Below are positions 21,013 through 32,500 of a stretch of DNA of 64,000 nucleotides, piece by piece. This stretch comes from Primulina eburnea. Lineage: Eukaryota; Streptophyta; Magnoliopsida; Lamiales; Gesneriaceae. The notes beneath the pieces were generated by a model, which saw nothing but the letters and a program-made list of their open reading frames with translations, was not told the origin of the DNA and searched no databases. The stretch lies in NCBI RefSeq assembly GCF_022965805.1, contig NW_027330834.1, positions 36,001-100,000 on the forward strand. Direction: 5' to 3'. Position 1 is the stretch's first letter. Every line of letters begins with the position of its first letter. The position numbers and the translations under genes are program-made.

Positions 21013-21024
21013 TGGTATCAGAGC
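21013..21024 (+). other. Primer binding site of element B
   Basis: TGGTATCAGAGC, 4 bases after the 5' LTR; primes minus-strand synthesis from initiator-methionine tRNA. Confidence 0.95.
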
Positions 21025-21093
21025 ATGCATTAAGATTTTGGGATTTGGAACTGTTCTTTTGGGTTTAATCTCTGGTAACTTTTGTAGCTAGAG

Positions 21094-24000
21094 ATGTCTG
21101 GTTTTGACGACGATGCTAGTAGTCATGGCAGCATTGGACGCTGGGGAGACCGCGACGATCGGGAGCGTCGCCGAGAGCATCGAGAACGTCGTCAACACCG
21201 TCGGGATGAGCCTCGGAGTTTTAGTATGCATCGGTTCTTGCAGATGGGGCCGAAACTTCTTTCGGGCGGTGAGACTCCGGATGTTGCGGAGAACTGGCTT
21301 GAGAGGATGGAGAGCTGCTTCAAGACTTTTCAGTGCTCGGCGGAGCAGCAGATTGATACCCTTGATTTCTTGCTGGAGGGAGGTGCGCGTAAGTGGTGGA
21401 GGTCTACCTCTGCACCGATAGTTCAGCGACAGGGTCGAGTTCTTTGGGCCGATTTCCGAGCCGCTTTCATGCTGCTTTACTTTCCGCCAGCTCTTCTGCA
21501 GACCAAGGCGGTTGGGTTGATCAATCTGAAGCAGGGAAGTTTGTCTGTTGATGAGTATCAGCAGAAGTTCTTTGAGTTGCTTCCGTATGTTCCACATGTC
21601 AGTGACAATGCTAGGGCCAAGTATAACCATTTTCTTCAGGGCCTCAATCAGGAGATTTATGATCGGGTTGTTGTCTGTGATGATCCGACATCGTATGAGG
21701 GCCTTGTGAACCGTTTTCGCCAGGCTGAGGGCATTTTGCTGAGAGGTCGAGCCATGCAGTCTACTCGTCCTACTAGTTCTTTGGGTCCCCGCGCCCAAAC
21801 ATTTAAGAAGGCTGGATCTACTTCTTCTTCCTCTGGATCTGGAGGAGTTCACCATTTTGGGAAGAAGAAGGGCCCGTGTCAGCATTGCGGGAAGGATCAT
21901 CCGACGGAGCGTTGTCGCAAGGTTGCGGGTGCTTGTTACAAGTGCGGTGAGATGGGCCACATGAAGAGAGATTGTCCACAGACGGGCGGAGGATCAGGAT
22001 CTGGTTCTCAGGCTTCAGTTCATCAGAGGCCACAGCAGGGACAGTCTACTCAGGGTTCTAACCTCCGACCGCGTACTCAAGGGCAGGTCTTTGCTCTTAA
22101 CCAGGATCAGGCTGCTGAGGAGAACGAGAGAGTTATCGCAGGTGTCTTTTTATTATGTGGATTATCTGCTTACGTTCTCATTGATACTGGTGCATCACAT
22201 TCATTCTTATCTGCTAGATTTGCTAAGCGTCATGCGTTACCTTTCACTTCTTTGGACGTTGTGGTATCTGTTTCCACACCGATGGGTCCTTCGGTGCTAG
22301 CTAAACGTCTAGTTTTGGGTTGTCCTCTAGAGTTTGAGGGCAATGTTTTAACTGCTAATTTGATGATTCTTGTGATGGAGGATTTTGATTGCATTCTGGG
22401 AATAGATGTGCTGACTGTGTTTAGAGCTACTGTGGACTGTTATCAGAAGTTTGTGCAGTTTCGTCCAGTTGAGGGCGACAGCTGGTTTTTCTATGGAGAG
22501 GGAGCGCGACCCCCGATGCCTGTGGTTTCTGCTCTGAAAGCCTGTCGTGCTTTAGAGTCGGGCGGGGAAGGCTACCTTATCTATGCTATTGATTCGTCCG
22601 CAGATAGTGTCGGTATCAGTGACATTCCAGTGGTTTGCGATTTTCCTGATGTTTTTCCCGAGGAGATTCCTGGTTTTCCTCCCGTTCGGGAAGTAGATTT
22701 CGGCATTGATTTAGTGCCAGGCACGGCACCAATCTCTAGAGCTCCTTATCGTTTAGCTCCATCGGAGATGCAAGAATTGAAACAGCAGTTGCAGGATCTT
22801 CTTGACAAGGGGTATATTCGACCCAGTGTGTCCCCGTGGGGAGCACCAGTTCTTTTTGTCAAAAAGAAGGATGGTTCTATGCGGCTCTGCATAGATTATC
22901 GGCAGTTGAATCGTGCTACGATAAAGAATAAGTATCCGTTGCCACGGATTGATGATTTATTTGATCAACTGCAAGGTACCTCTGTGTATTCCAAGATTGA
23001 TTTAAGGTCTGGTTATCATCAGCTTCGAGTTCATCAGGGAGACATATCAAAGACTGCATTCAGGACCCGGTATGGGCATTATGAGTTTCTGGTTATGCCT
23101 TTTGGGGTGACGAATGCACCAGCAGTTTTTATGGATCTGATGAATCGGGTATTTCGGGATTTCTTGGATAAGTTTGTTGTGGTGTTTATAGATGATATCT
23201 TAATCTATTCGCATGATCAGCTAGAACACGTACAACACTTAAGGATTATTTTACAGACACTTCGCGAGAATCAGCTTTATGCGAAGTTGAGTAAATGTGA
23301 GTTTTGGATTAACAGGGTTGTATTCCTTGGTCATGTCATTTCTAGCAAGGGAGTTTCAGTTGACCCGAGCAAGGTGGAAGCGGTATTGAACTGGTCGCGT
23401 CCGACGACAGTAGCCGAGATCCGCAGTTTTCTGGGATTGGCTGGGTATTATCGCCGTTTCATTGTCAACTTCTCTCAGATTGCTAAGCCACTCACTCAGC
23501 TCACTCGGAAAGATGTTTCATTTGAGTGGACATCAGAGTGCGAAGAGAGTTTCTTGGAACTTCGCAGACGTTTGACATCTGCGCCTGTTTTGGCTTTACC
23601 GTCTGGATCTGGTGGTTTCAGTGTTTACACCGATGCCTCTTTACAGGGACTAGGGTGTGTTCTGATGCAGAATGAGCATGTGATTGCTTATGCGTCGAGA
23701 CAGTTGAAGCCTCATGAGGAAAAATTTCCTGTTCATGATCTGGAATTAGCAGCGATCGTTTTTGCTTTGAAAATCTGGCGCCATTATCTGTATGGTGAGC
23801 GATTTGAGATTTTCACTGATCATAAGAGTTTGAAGTATCTGTTCACTCAGGCTGAGTTGAACATGCGTCAGCGTCGTTGGATGGATCTACTCAAGGATTA
23901 TGATTGTGAGATCAAGTATCATCCAGGATCTGCGAATCTCACGGCCGATGCTCTTAGTCGCAAGGTGAGATTGTCTGCTCTTCAGACTTGTGCTGTATCT

Positions 24001-25521
24001 GGGATTATTCAGGATTTCTGTTCGATGGGATTCAATTGTAAGCATCGGAAGGGAACAGAGAGTATCCGTGTAGCTACTATTTTGTCTGAACCAGTTTTGT
24101 ATTCTCGGATTAGAGATGCTCAGATGTCTGATTCTAAGGTTCAGAAATTAGCTCGGTTGGCTGGTGGAGATAATACTTCTGGATTCCACTATCAGTCCGA
24201 GGGTCTTTTGTGCTTATCTGGTCGTGTTGTTGTACCGGAAGATGACACTTTGAGGGAGGAGATTTTGTCCCAGGCTCATCGTAGCAAGTTGAGTGTTCAT
24301 CCGGGGAGCAACAAGATGTATAAGAATTTGAGGACTCGATTTTGGTGGAAAGGTATGAAACGTAATGTTTATCAGTATGTCTCCAAGTGCCTAGTCTGTC
24401 AGCAGGTGAAGGCTGAGTATCGACGACCTGGAGGTTTGTTGCAGAATCTTCCTATTCCGGAGTGGAAGTGGGAGCATATCACGATGGACTTCTTGACTCA
24501 CTTGCCTATGTCTGTGGGGAATAGAGATGCTATCTGGGTGGTAGTGGATCGGCTTACTAAGTCTGCCCATTTTCTTCCGTATAACAGAGATTTCACTTTC
24601 GATCGGATGGCACGGTTGTACATTCAGGAGATTGTACGGTTTCATGGTGTGCCCGTGAGTATCGTTAGTGATAGAGATCCTCGATTTACATCTAGATTTT
24701 GGGGCAGCTTTCAGCAAGCTTTGGGCACTACCTTGAGTTTGAGTACTGCATATCACCCAGAGACTGACGGTCAGTCAGAGAGGACTATTCGTACTCTTGA
24801 GGATATGTTGAGATCTTGTGTGATGGATTTCGGGCCAGCTTGGCATGATCATCTGCCACTGATAGAGTTTGCATACAACAACAGTTTTCATAGGAGTATT
24901 GGTATGTCTCCGTTTGAAGCATTGTATGGTCGACGTTGTCGTACTCCTCTGTTCTGGGAGGAAGTCGGAGAACGACAGGTCGAGGGTCAAGAATTGATTC
25001 AGCAGGCCATGGACAAAGTTCTTGTGATCAAACAGCGGATTAAGACTGCTCAGGATCGACAAGCGAGTTATGCGAACACCAAGCGCAGACCGCTTCATTT
25101 TGATGCAGGCGAGAAAGTGTTTCTCAAGGTATCACCTTTTCGGAGGATTCTGAGATTTGGACTCAAGGGTAAGCTATCTCCGAGATTCATTGGTCCTTTT
25201 GAGATCTTAAAATGTGTGGGAGATTTGGCCTACAGATTAGCTTTGCCACCGTATCTGTCTAGTGTTCACAATGTGTTTCATGTGTCCTTGTTGAGACGAT
25301 ACGTAGCGGATGAGTCTCATGTTTTGCATCCGACAAAAGTTCAGCTGAATCCGGATTTGTCTTTTGTGGAAAGACCGGTTTCGATCTTAGACCGGAAGGA
25401 TAAGGTACTGCGGAATAAGACTATTCCTCTTGTCTTAGTGCAGTGGCAGCGCCGAGGTACTGAAGAAGCTACTTGGGAACTAGAGAGTCGCATGCGGTCA
25501 GAGCATCCAGAGTTGTTCTAG
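21094..25521 (+). CDS. gag-pol: Gag-Pol polyprotein of element B (intact)
   Basis: This is a 1475-residue single frame with all domains of an autonomous chromovirus. Gag: capsid-like domain at about residues 50-220 ([26 protein letters not shown]), then two zinc knuckles near 261-300 ([13 protein letters not shown] and [14 protein letters not shown]). Protease: active site [10 protein letters not shown] near 362. Reverse transcriptase: [10 protein letters not shown] near 635 and [11 protein letters not shown] near 698. RNase [11 protein letters not shown] near 845, [12 protein letters not shown] and ADALSR. Integrase: an HHCC region ([11 protein letters not shown] .. CLVCQQ), then catalytic TMDF near 1130, SDRDPRF near 1191 and the Glu of [15 protein letters not shown] near 1230, followed by the GPY/F module ([18 protein letters not shown]). 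Chromodomain at the end ([18 protein letters not shown]). The domain order and the C-terminal chromodomain fit the Tekay/Del clade. No lesion is seen in any catalytic motif. Confidence 0.96.
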   Translation: MSGFDDDASSHGSIGRWGDRDDRERRREHRERRQHRRDEPRSFSMHRFLQMGPKLLSGGETPDVAENWLERMESCFKTFQCSAEQQIDTLDFLLEGGARKWWRSTSAPIVQRQGRVLWADFRAAFMLLYFPPALLQTKAVGLINLKQGSLSVDEYQQKFFELLPYVPHVSDNARAKYNHFLQGLNQEIYDRVVVCDDPTSYEGLVNRFRQAEGILLRGRAMQSTRPTSSLGPRAQTFKKAGSTSSSSGSGGVHHFGKKKGPCQHCGKDHPTERCRKVAGACYKCGEMGHMKRDCPQTGGGSGSGSQASVHQRPQQGQSTQGSNLRPRTQGQVFALNQDQAAEENERVIAGVFLLCGLSAYVLIDTGASHSFLSARFAKRHALPFTSLDVVVSVSTPMGPSVLAKRLVLGCPLEFEGNVLTANLMILVMEDFDCILGIDVLTVFRATVDCYQKFVQFRPVEGDSWFFYGEGARPPMPVVSALKACRALESGGEGYLIYAIDSSADSVGISDIPVVCDFPDVFPEEIPGFPPVREVDFGIDLVPGTAPISRAPYRLAPSEMQELKQQLQDLLDKGYIRPSVSPWGAPVLFVKKKDGSMRLCIDYRQLNRATIKNKYPLPRIDDLFDQLQGTSVYSKIDLRSGYHQLRVHQGDISKTAFRTRYGHYEFLVMPFGVTNAPAVFMDLMNRVFRDFLDKFVVVFIDDILIYSHDQLEHVQHLRIILQTLRENQLYAKLSKCEFWINRVVFLGHVISSKGVSVDPSKVEAVLNWSRPTTVAEIRSFLGLAGYYRRFIVNFSQIAKPLTQLTRKDVSFEWTSECEESFLELRRRLTSAPVLALPSGSGGFSVYTDASLQGLGCVLMQNEHVIAYASRQLKPHEEKFPVHDLELAAIVFALKIWRHYLYGERFEIFTDHKSLKYLFTQAELNMRQRRWMDLLKDYDCEIKYHPGSANLTADALSRKVRLSALQTCAVSGIIQDFCSMGFNCKHRKGTESIRVATILSEPVLYSRIRDAQMSDSKVQKLARLAGGDNTSGFHYQSEGLLCLSGRVVVPEDDTLREEILSQAHRSKLSVHPGSNKMYKNLRTRFWWKGMKRNVYQYVSKCLVCQQVKAEYRRPGGLLQNLPIPEWKWEHITMDFLTHLPMSVGNRDAIWVVVDRLTKSAHFLPYNRDFTFDRMARLYIQEIVRFHGVPVSIVSDRDPRFTSRFWGSFQQALGTTLSLSTAYHPETDGQSERTIRTLEDMLRSCVMDFGPAWHDHLPLIEFAYNNSFHRSIGMSPFEALYGRRCRTPLFWEEVGERQVEGQELIQQAMDKVLVIKQRIKTAQDRQASYANTKRRPLHFDAGEKVFLKVSPFRRILRFGLKGKLSPRFIGPFEILKCVGDLAYRLALPPYLSSVHNVFHVSLLRRYVADESHVLHPTKVQLNPDLSFVERPVSILDRKDKVLRNKTIPLVLVQWQRRGTEEATWELESRMRSEHPELF

Positions 25522-25611
25522 TTGTAGTATTTCAGTTATGATTGTAATTTCAGTTGTAATTCATTCTTAAGTTGAATGTATTGTTGTTCAGAATTGTCAT
25601 TCTTCAGACAC

Positions 25612-25629
25612 GATTTCGCGGACGAAATC
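25612..25629 (+). other. Pre-PPT hairpin, element B
   Basis: GATTTCG-CGGA-CGAAATC, a perfect 7-bp stem with a 4-base loop, 90 bases after the stop codon and 6 before the polypurine tract. It is conserved in C, D, J and K. Confidence 0.7.
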
Positions 25630-25635
25630 CTTTTT

Positions 25636-25647
25636 AGGGGGGGAGAA
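25636..25647 (+). other. Polypurine tract of element B
   Basis: A G-rich purine run ending GGGGGAGAA directly before the TG of the 3' LTR; plus-strand primer. Confidence 0.92.
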
Positions 25648-26849
25648 TGTAGTATCCCGTTGCCTAATTTGAGTTAATTATTGGATTAATTATATTTCGG
25701 TGGGATTGGAAGGACCGAACCGGGTTCGGATCATCCGATCAGGGTTCGGATCGTCCGAGACAGGTGGCTGGACACGTGGAAGACATGCAGAGTTCGGATC
25801 GTCCGATCAGGGTTCGGATCGTCCGAGACAGGTGGCTGGACACGTGGAAGACATGCAGGGTTCGGATCGTCCGATCAGGGTTCGGATCGTCCAAAGTGTA
25901 CCGGATCGGATCTTCCGATCGTTGTCTATAAATAGAGGCGCGAGGCTTCACTTTTTACTCGCCAATTCCGAGTGTTCCAGAGCGTTTTAGTCGTTTCTGA
26001 TGGGTTTCTAGTCTTTTCCCGAGGTTCAGGCACTACCGGGGAGCTCCTGGTTTTGTAGCGGAGCTGTGCTCTAGTTGGGAGCTAGCGGCATCAGTGGGCT
26101 GACTACGGACGCAGGCTTGATTCTAGGGCTGATTGCTAGGATCTACTGGTTTGAGGTACGAAAGTACTATCCGAGATAGCAGGATTGAGTATGCTTTACT
26201 ATGTGTTGCATGTTTATATGTTGCATTATTATCTGTCATATGATGCATGGTTTATTATGCGGCATTTGCATAATCATGTTGGGCCTGATTATCTTTGAGA
26301 TAGCCTGTTGAGAGGGTGCTCATCCCTCGTTTGTTGTGGATGGTTGGACCCCGTTGGCCGACGGTGGTCAGGTCACCGGTATATCCACAGGTTTATTTTG
26401 GTATGGGAGCCACCTCCTGGTGCGACGGCGCAGAGTGCTACATACCTTGACGTCATTTACCTGAACAGTATTTCGCTATACCCAGATCCTGGTATCCAGT
26501 ACATTTTGCATACATGCATGTCATAGTCTTGTATACTCATGCTTTCGGTGCTGAGCGTTTTATGCTCACGTCCTCGGTTTATCTCTGTTTTGGACACCCT
26601 ATTCGATGGGGCAGGTCTCAGGTTGGACGGTCCAGGAGGGAGTGGACAGGGAGCTGGCAGAGGTTGACCTGTAGTTGTTGGTATTTGTTCTTGAAATTTA
26701 GTTCGATCTGGTTGTTTAAGTATTTTGTACTTGCAGATTCGATTGGGTTGTATTACTGTTTTTCCGCTGTTTACCTGATTCAGTTTTAAATGTTAAATTT
26801 TGCATGCTTAAGTTCTGATTAGTAGGTGCTTCTGGAACGGGTCACTACA
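25648..26849 (+). repeat. Element B 3' LTR
   Basis: A 1202-bp TG..CA repeat, followed by TSD TAGTC. TATA box at 25927-25934. The splice-like junction seen in the 5' LTR is present here too, at 26114/26115, so the missing segment was already absent when B was inserted. Confidence 0.96.
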
Positions 26850-27745
26850 TAGTCAGACTTCATGGTATTCCCGTTTCTATAGTGTCTGACCGAGATCCTT
26901 GATTCACTTCCGCATTTCGGAAGATTCTGCATTCAGCAGTGGGTACGAAGTTGTTGTTTAGCACAGCTTTCCACCCTCAGACAGATGGGCAGTCAGAGAG
27001 AGTTATCCAGATTTTGGAGGATCTTCTCCGTGCTTGTGTCATCGATTTCTCAGGGAGTTGGGAGTCGAATTTGCCATTGGTAGAGTTCACCTATAACAAC
27101 AGTTTTCAGTCGTCTATAGGTATGGCTCCGTATGAAGCACTGTATGGTCGTAAGTGTAGATCGCCTGTTAATTGGGATGAAGTAGGGGAGAGATCAGAAT
27201 TGGGTCCGAAGATTATTCAGCAGGCTGCTGATGTAGTATTCAAGATCCGTGATAGGATGAGGACTGCTCAGAGTCGACAGAAGAGCTATGCGGATCAGAG
27301 GAGAGATCTAGAGTTTGCCGTTGGCGACCATGTTTTTGTGAAGGTAGCACCTGTTAAGGGTGTCATGCAGTTCGGGAAGAAAGGAAAGCTTAGTCCGAGA
27401 TTCATCGGACCATTTGAGATCCTCGACAGGGTTGGGACGCTAGCTTATCGTGTTGCTCTTCCGCCGAATCTGGACGGAGTACGCAATGTGTTCCACGTCT
27501 CTATGTTGAGGAAGTATATGGCGAATCCTTCGCATGTCTTGAACTTCGAGCCGTTGCAGCTCAATCCAAACCTGTCTTTTGAGGAGAGACCAGTGCAGAT
27601 CTTAGACAGATAGGAGAAGAAGTTTCGGAAAAAATTGGTGAAGCTAGTGAAAGTCAAATGGCTTAATCATTCAGAGGAGGAAGCAACGTGGGAGTCTGAG
27701 CCAGAGATGAGGAGTCATTATCCCGAGTTATTCGGTGAGTTTTAA
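26850..27745 (+). pseudogene. pol: Element J integrase (rest) and chromodomain, broken
   Basis: It resumes after TSD TAGTC with [14 protein letters not shown] (second catalytic Asp), then a TGA at about 26900 in place of an Arg codon. It continues with [19 protein letters not shown] (third catalytic residue), the NNSFQSSIGMAPYEALYGR block and the GPY/F module ([19 protein letters not shown]). A TAG at about 27611 cuts off the chromodomain, which is still readable to the TAA at 27743 (VKWLNHSEEEATWE). It is close to K (42490-43353), so both belong to one family. Confidence 0.88.
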
Positions 27746-27781
27746 TTTCGAGGACGAAATTTCTTTTAAGGGGGGGAGAGT
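27744..27781 (+). other. Element J pre-PPT hairpin and polypurine tract
   Basis: The hairpin AATTTCG-AGGA-CGAAATT (27744-27761) overlaps the gag-pol stop codon. The purine tract AAGGGGGGGAGAGT (27768-27781) abuts the 3' LTR. The outermost stem pair is A-T here and G-C in B, C and D. Confidence 0.72.
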
Positions 27782-28151
27782 TGTAGAACCCGCTAAATCA
27801 GACTACGTATAAGCCATGCATAATTTCTAGTATTTAAATTAAAAATGATTTCTTTATTTTTAGGGCATTTTAAAGTTATTGGGTCTTGATTATTTATTTT
27901 GAATCGCATGAGTATAGTTTTATCTTTTCAGTTAAATAAACAAGGCCGGACTGGAGTTGGAGTAATGAGATAAATTTTAATAATGAGAATATATTCCTAG
28001 ACTTAATTTAAGATAAAGAATAATTTATTTTTAATGTAAAAGAATGTTTAAAGGATTATTTAATTTAATTAGAGATAAGTAGTAAATAAATTTTTTTTGT
28101 CCAATAATTTAATTAAAAGCCTAAATTAAAATATGTGATCAATTGAGATAA
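27782..28151 (+). repeat. Element J 3' LTR, first part
   Basis: It begins TGTAGAACCCGCTAAATCAG and matches the K 3' LTR start at 43390. It ends in GATAA, the target duplication of element C, and continues at 35488. Confidence 0.88.
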
Positions 28152-28224
28152 TGTAGTATCCCGATGCCTAATTTGAGTTAATTATTGGATTAATTGTATT
28201 TCGGTGGGATCGGAAGGACCGAAC

Positions 28225-28479
28225 CGGGTTCGGATCGTCCGAAGTTGGTTCGGATCGTCCGAAGTGGGTTCGGATCGTCCGCTCTGTTCGGAGTCAGACG
28301 AGTCATGTCATGTCAGAGTTCGGATCGTCCGATCAGGGTTCGGATCGTCCGAAGACAGGTGGCTGGACACGTGGAAGACATGCAATGTTCGGATCGTCCG
28401 AAGTGGATCGGATCGTCCGAAGTGTACCGGATCGGAGCGTCCGGAGTGGATCGGATCGTCCGATCGTTGTCTATAAATA
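28225..28479 (+). promoter_or_regulatory. Element C promoter: U3 motif array and TATA box
   Basis: Nine copies of the TTCGGATCGTCCGA-type motif (six near-exact, three of the GGATCGGATCGTCCG type) lie upstream of TATAAATA at 28472-28479. The arrangement differs from B: three motifs come first, then an interruption with CAGACGAGTCATGTC. The 3' LTR repeats it, with TATA at 34464-34471. This rearrangement between relatives fits fast turnover of U3 by repeat-unit gain and loss. Confidence 0.75.
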
Positions 28480-28659
28480 GAAGCGCGAGGCTTCACTTTT
28501 CACTCGCCAATTCCGAGAGTTCCAGAACGTTTTAGTCGTTTCTGATGGGTTTCTAGTCTTTTCCCGAGGTTCGGGCACTAGCGGGGAGCTACTGGTTTTG
28601 TAGCGGAGCTGTGCTCTAGTTGGGGGCTAGCGGCATCAGTGGGCTGACTACGGACGCAG

Positions 28660-28756
28660 GTATAGTTCTGGGTTCCCTTTGAGATTTGGGAGTATCTATT
28701 AGTCTAGTTAAGGCTTTTAGATGTGGTTTAGTGATATGGTATCACTTGGATTGTAG
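28660..28756 (+). other. Intron-like GT-AG segment in C leader
   Basis: The 97 bases run from GACGCAG|GTATAG to TTGGATTGTAG|GCTTGA, T-rich, in the transcribed leader between TATA box and primer site. Deleting exactly these bases gives the B sequence at 20273/20274. The copy in the 3' LTR is at 34652-34748. Confidence 0.72.
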
Positions 28757-29494
28757 GCTTGATTCTAGGGCTGATTGCTAGGATCTACTGGTTTGAGGTA
28801 CGAAAGTACTATCCGAGATAGCAGGATTGAGTATGCTTTACTATGTGTTGCATGTTTATATGTTGCATTATTATCTGTCATATGATGCATGGTTTATTAT
28901 GCGGCATTTGCATAATCATGTTGAGCCTGATTATCTTTGAGATAGCCTGTTGAGAGGGTGCTCAGCCCTCGTTTGTTGTGGATGGTTGGACCCCGTTGGC
29001 CGACGGTGGTCAGGTCACCGGTATATCCACAGGTTTATTTTGGTATGGGAGCCACCTCCTGGTGCGACGGCGCAGAGTGCTACATACCTTGACGTCATTT
29101 GTCTGAGCAGTATTTCGATATACCCAGATCCTGGTATCCAGTACATTTTGCATACATGCATGTCATAGTCTTGTATACTCATGCTTTCGGTACTGAGCGT
29201 TTTATGCTCACGTCCTCGGTTTTTCTCTGTTTTGGACACCCTATTCGATGGGGCAGGTCTCAGGTTAGACGGTCCAGGAGGGAGTGGACAGGGAGCTGGC
29301 AGAGGTTGACCTGTAGTTGTTGGTATTTGTTCTTAGTATTTAGTTCGATCTGGTTGTTTAAGTATTTTGTACTTACAGATTCGATTGGGTTGTATTACTG
29401 TTTTTCCGCTGTTTACCTGATTTAGTTTTAAATGTTAATTTTGCATGCTTAAGTTCTGATTAGTAGGTGATTCTGGAACGGGTCACTACATTTA

Positions 29495-29506
29495 TGGTAT
29501 CAGAGC
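29495..29506 (+). other. Primer binding site of element C
   Basis: TGGTATCAGAGC, 4 bases after the 5' LTR. Confidence 0.95.
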
Positions 29507-29576
29507 ATGCATTAAGATTTTGGGATTTAGAACTGTTCTTTTGGGTTTAATCTCTGGTAACTTTTGTAGCTAAGAG

Positions 29577-32500
29577 ATGTCTGGTTTTGACGACGATGCT
29601 AGTAGTCATGGAAGCGTTGGACGCTGGGGAGACCGCGACGATCGGGAACGTCGTCGAGAGCATCGAGAACGTCGTCAACACCGTCGTGATGAGCCTCGGA
29701 GTTTTAGTATGCATCGGTTCTTGCAGATGGGGCCGAAACCTCTTTCGGGCGGTGAGACTCCGGATGTTGCGGAGAACTGGCTTGAGAGGATGGAGAGCTG
29801 CTTCAAGACTTTTCAGTGCTCGGCGGAGCAGCAGATTGATACCCTTGATTTCTTGCTGGAGGGTGGTGCGCGCAAGTGGTGGAGGTCTACCTCTGCACCG
29901 ATAGTTCAGCGACAGGGTCGAGTTCTTTGGGCCGATTTCCGAGCCGCTTTCATGTTGCTTTATTTTCCGCCAGCTCTTCTGCAGACCAAGGCGATTGAGT
30001 TGATCAATCTGAAGCAGGGAAGTTTGTCTGTTGATGAGTATCAGCAGAAGTTCTTTGAGTTGCTTCCATATGTTCCGCATGTCAGTGACAATGCTAGTGC
30101 CAAGTATAACCATTTTCTTCAGGGCCTCAATCAGGAGATTTATGATCGGGTTGTTGTCTGCGATGATCCGACATCGTATGAGGGCCTTGTGAATCGTTGT
30201 CGCCAGGCTGAGGGCAGTTTGTTGAGAGGTCGAGCCATGCAGTCTGCTCGTCCTACTAGTTCTTTGGGTCCCCGCGCCCAAGCATTTAAGAAAGCTGGAT
30301 CTACTTCTTCTTCTTCTGGATCTGGAGGAGTTCACCATTTTGGGAAGAAGAGGGGCCCGTGTCAGCACTGCGGGAAGGATCACCCGACGGAGCGTTGTCG
30401 CAGAATTGCGGGTGCTTGTTACAAGTGCGGTCAGATGGGCCACATGAAGAGAGATTGTCCACAGACGGGCGGAGGATCAGGATCTGGTTCTCAGGCTTCA
30501 GTTCATCAGAGGCCACAGCAGGGACAGTCTACTCAGGGTTCTAACCTCCGACCGCGTACTCAAGGGCAGGTCTTTGCTCTTAACCAGGATCAGGCGGCTG
30601 AGGAGAACGAGAGAGTTATCGCAGGTGTGTTTTTATTATGTGGATTACCTGCTTACGTTCTCATTGACACTGGTGCATCGCATTCATTCATATCTGCGAG
30701 GTTTGCTAAGCGTCATGCATTACCCTTCACTTCTTTGGACGTTGTGGTATCTGTTTCCACACCGATGGGTCATTCGGTGTTAGCTAAACGTCTAGTTTTG
30801 GGTTGTCCTCTAGAGTTTGAGGGTAATATTTTAACTGTTAATTTGATGATTCTTGCGATGGAGGATTTTGATTGCATTCTGGGAATAGATGTGCTGACTG
30901 TGTTTAGAGCTACTGTGGACTGTTATCAGAAGTTTGTGCAGTTTCGTCCAGTTGAGGGCGACAGTTGGTTTTTCTATGGAGAGGGAGCGCGACCCCCGAT
31001 GCCTGTGGTTTCTGCTCTGAAAGCCTGTCGTGCTTTAGAGTCGGGCGGGGAAGGCTACCTTATCTATGCTATTGATTCGTCCGCAGTTAGTGTTGGTATC
31101 AGTGACATCCCAGTGGTTTGCGATTTTCCGGATGTTTTTCCCGAGGAGATTCCTGGTTTTCCTCCCGTTCGGGAAGTGGATTTCGGCATTGATTTAGTGC
31201 CAGGCACGGCACCAATCTCTAGGGCTCCTTATCGTTTAGCTCCATCGGAGATGCAAGAATTGAAACAGCAGTTGCAGGATCTTCTTGACAAGGGGTATAT
31301 TCGACCCAGTGTGTCCCCGTGGGGAGCACCAGTTCTTTTTGTCAAAAAGAAGGATGGTTCTATGCGGCTCTGCATAGATTATCGGCAGTTGAATCGTGCG
31401 ACGATAAAGAATAAGTATCCGTTGCCACGGATTGATGATTTATTTGATCAACTGCAAGGTACCTCTGTGTATTCCAAGATTGATTTAAGGTCTGGTTATC
31501 ATCAGCTTCGAGTTCATCAGGGAGATATATCGAAGACTGTATTCAGGACCCGGTATGGGCATTATGAGTTTCTGGTTATGCCTTTTGGGGTGACGAATGC
31601 ACCAGCAGTTTTTATGGATCTGATGAATCGGGTTTTTCGGGATTTCTTGGATAAGTTTGTTGTGGTGTTTATAGATGATATCTTAATCTATTCGCATGAT
31701 CAGCAAGAACACGCACAACACTTAAGGATTATTTTACAGACACTTCGCGAGAATCAGCTTTATGCGAAGTTGAGTAAATGTGAGTTTTGGATTGACAGGG
31801 TTGTATTCCTTGGTCATGTCATTTCTAGCGAGGGAGTTTCAGTTGACCCGAGCAAGGTGGAAGCGGTATTGAACTGGTCGCGTCCGACGACAGTAGCCGA
31901 GATCCGCAGTTTTCTGGGATTGGCTGGGTATTATCGCCGTTTCATTGCCAACTTCTCTCAGATTGCTAAGCCACTCACTCAGCTCACTCGGAAAGATGTT
32001 TCATTTGAGTGGACATCAGAGTGCGAAGAGAGTTTCTGGGAACTTCGCAGACGTTTGACATCTGCGCCTGTTTTGGCTTTACCGTCTGGATCTGGTGGTT
32101 TCAGTGTTTACACCGATGCCTCTTTGCAGGGACTAGGGTGTGTTCTGATGCAGAATGAGCATGTGATTGCTTATGCGTCGAGACAGTTAAAGCCTCATGA
32201 GGAAAACTATCCTGTTCATGATCTGGAATTAGCAGCGATCGTTTTTGCTTTGAAAATCTGGCGCCATTATCTGTATGGTGAGCGATTTGAGATCTTCACT
32301 GATCATAAGAGTTTGAAGTATCTGTTCACTCAGGCTGAGTTGAACATGCGTCAGCGTCGTTGGATGGATCTACTCAAAGATTACGATTGTGAGATCAAGT
32401 ATCATCCAGGATCTGCGAATCTCACGGCCGATGCTCTTAGCCGCAAGGTGAGGTTATCTGCTCTTCAGACTTGTGCTGTATCTGGGATTATTCAGGATTT

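Larger units (their letters stand above)
19788..26849 (+). mobile_element. Element B: complete Tekay-type chromovirus (Ty3/gypsy)
   Basis: It has two LTRs (1221 and 1202 bp), a primer site, an uninterrupted 1475-codon gag-pol, a polypurine tract and the 5-bp target duplication TAGTC (19783-19787 and 26850-26854). It lies inside J integrase. The LTRs differ by one 19-base repeat unit near 20060 and several substitutions, so B is young but older than C or D. It lacks the 97-base intron-like segment of C in both LTRs. The tail after integrase has a chromodomain, which defines the chromoviruses. Confidence 0.96.
28152..29490 (+). repeat. Element C 5' LTR
   Basis: TGTAGTATCCC .. GGGTCACTACA, 1339 bp, with U3 motif array, TATA box (28472-28479), leader and intron-like segment (28660-28756). 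The small frames inside have exact counterparts in the 3' LTR and no protein support. Confidence 0.97.

Noticed and set aside
21088..21960. Minus-strand open frame of about 290 codons opposite gag of B, and its counterpart at 29547-30443 in C
   Set aside because: It lies fully inside an intact gag frame on the other strand; presence in both copies follows from gag conservation. It has no promoter and no recognisable domain.
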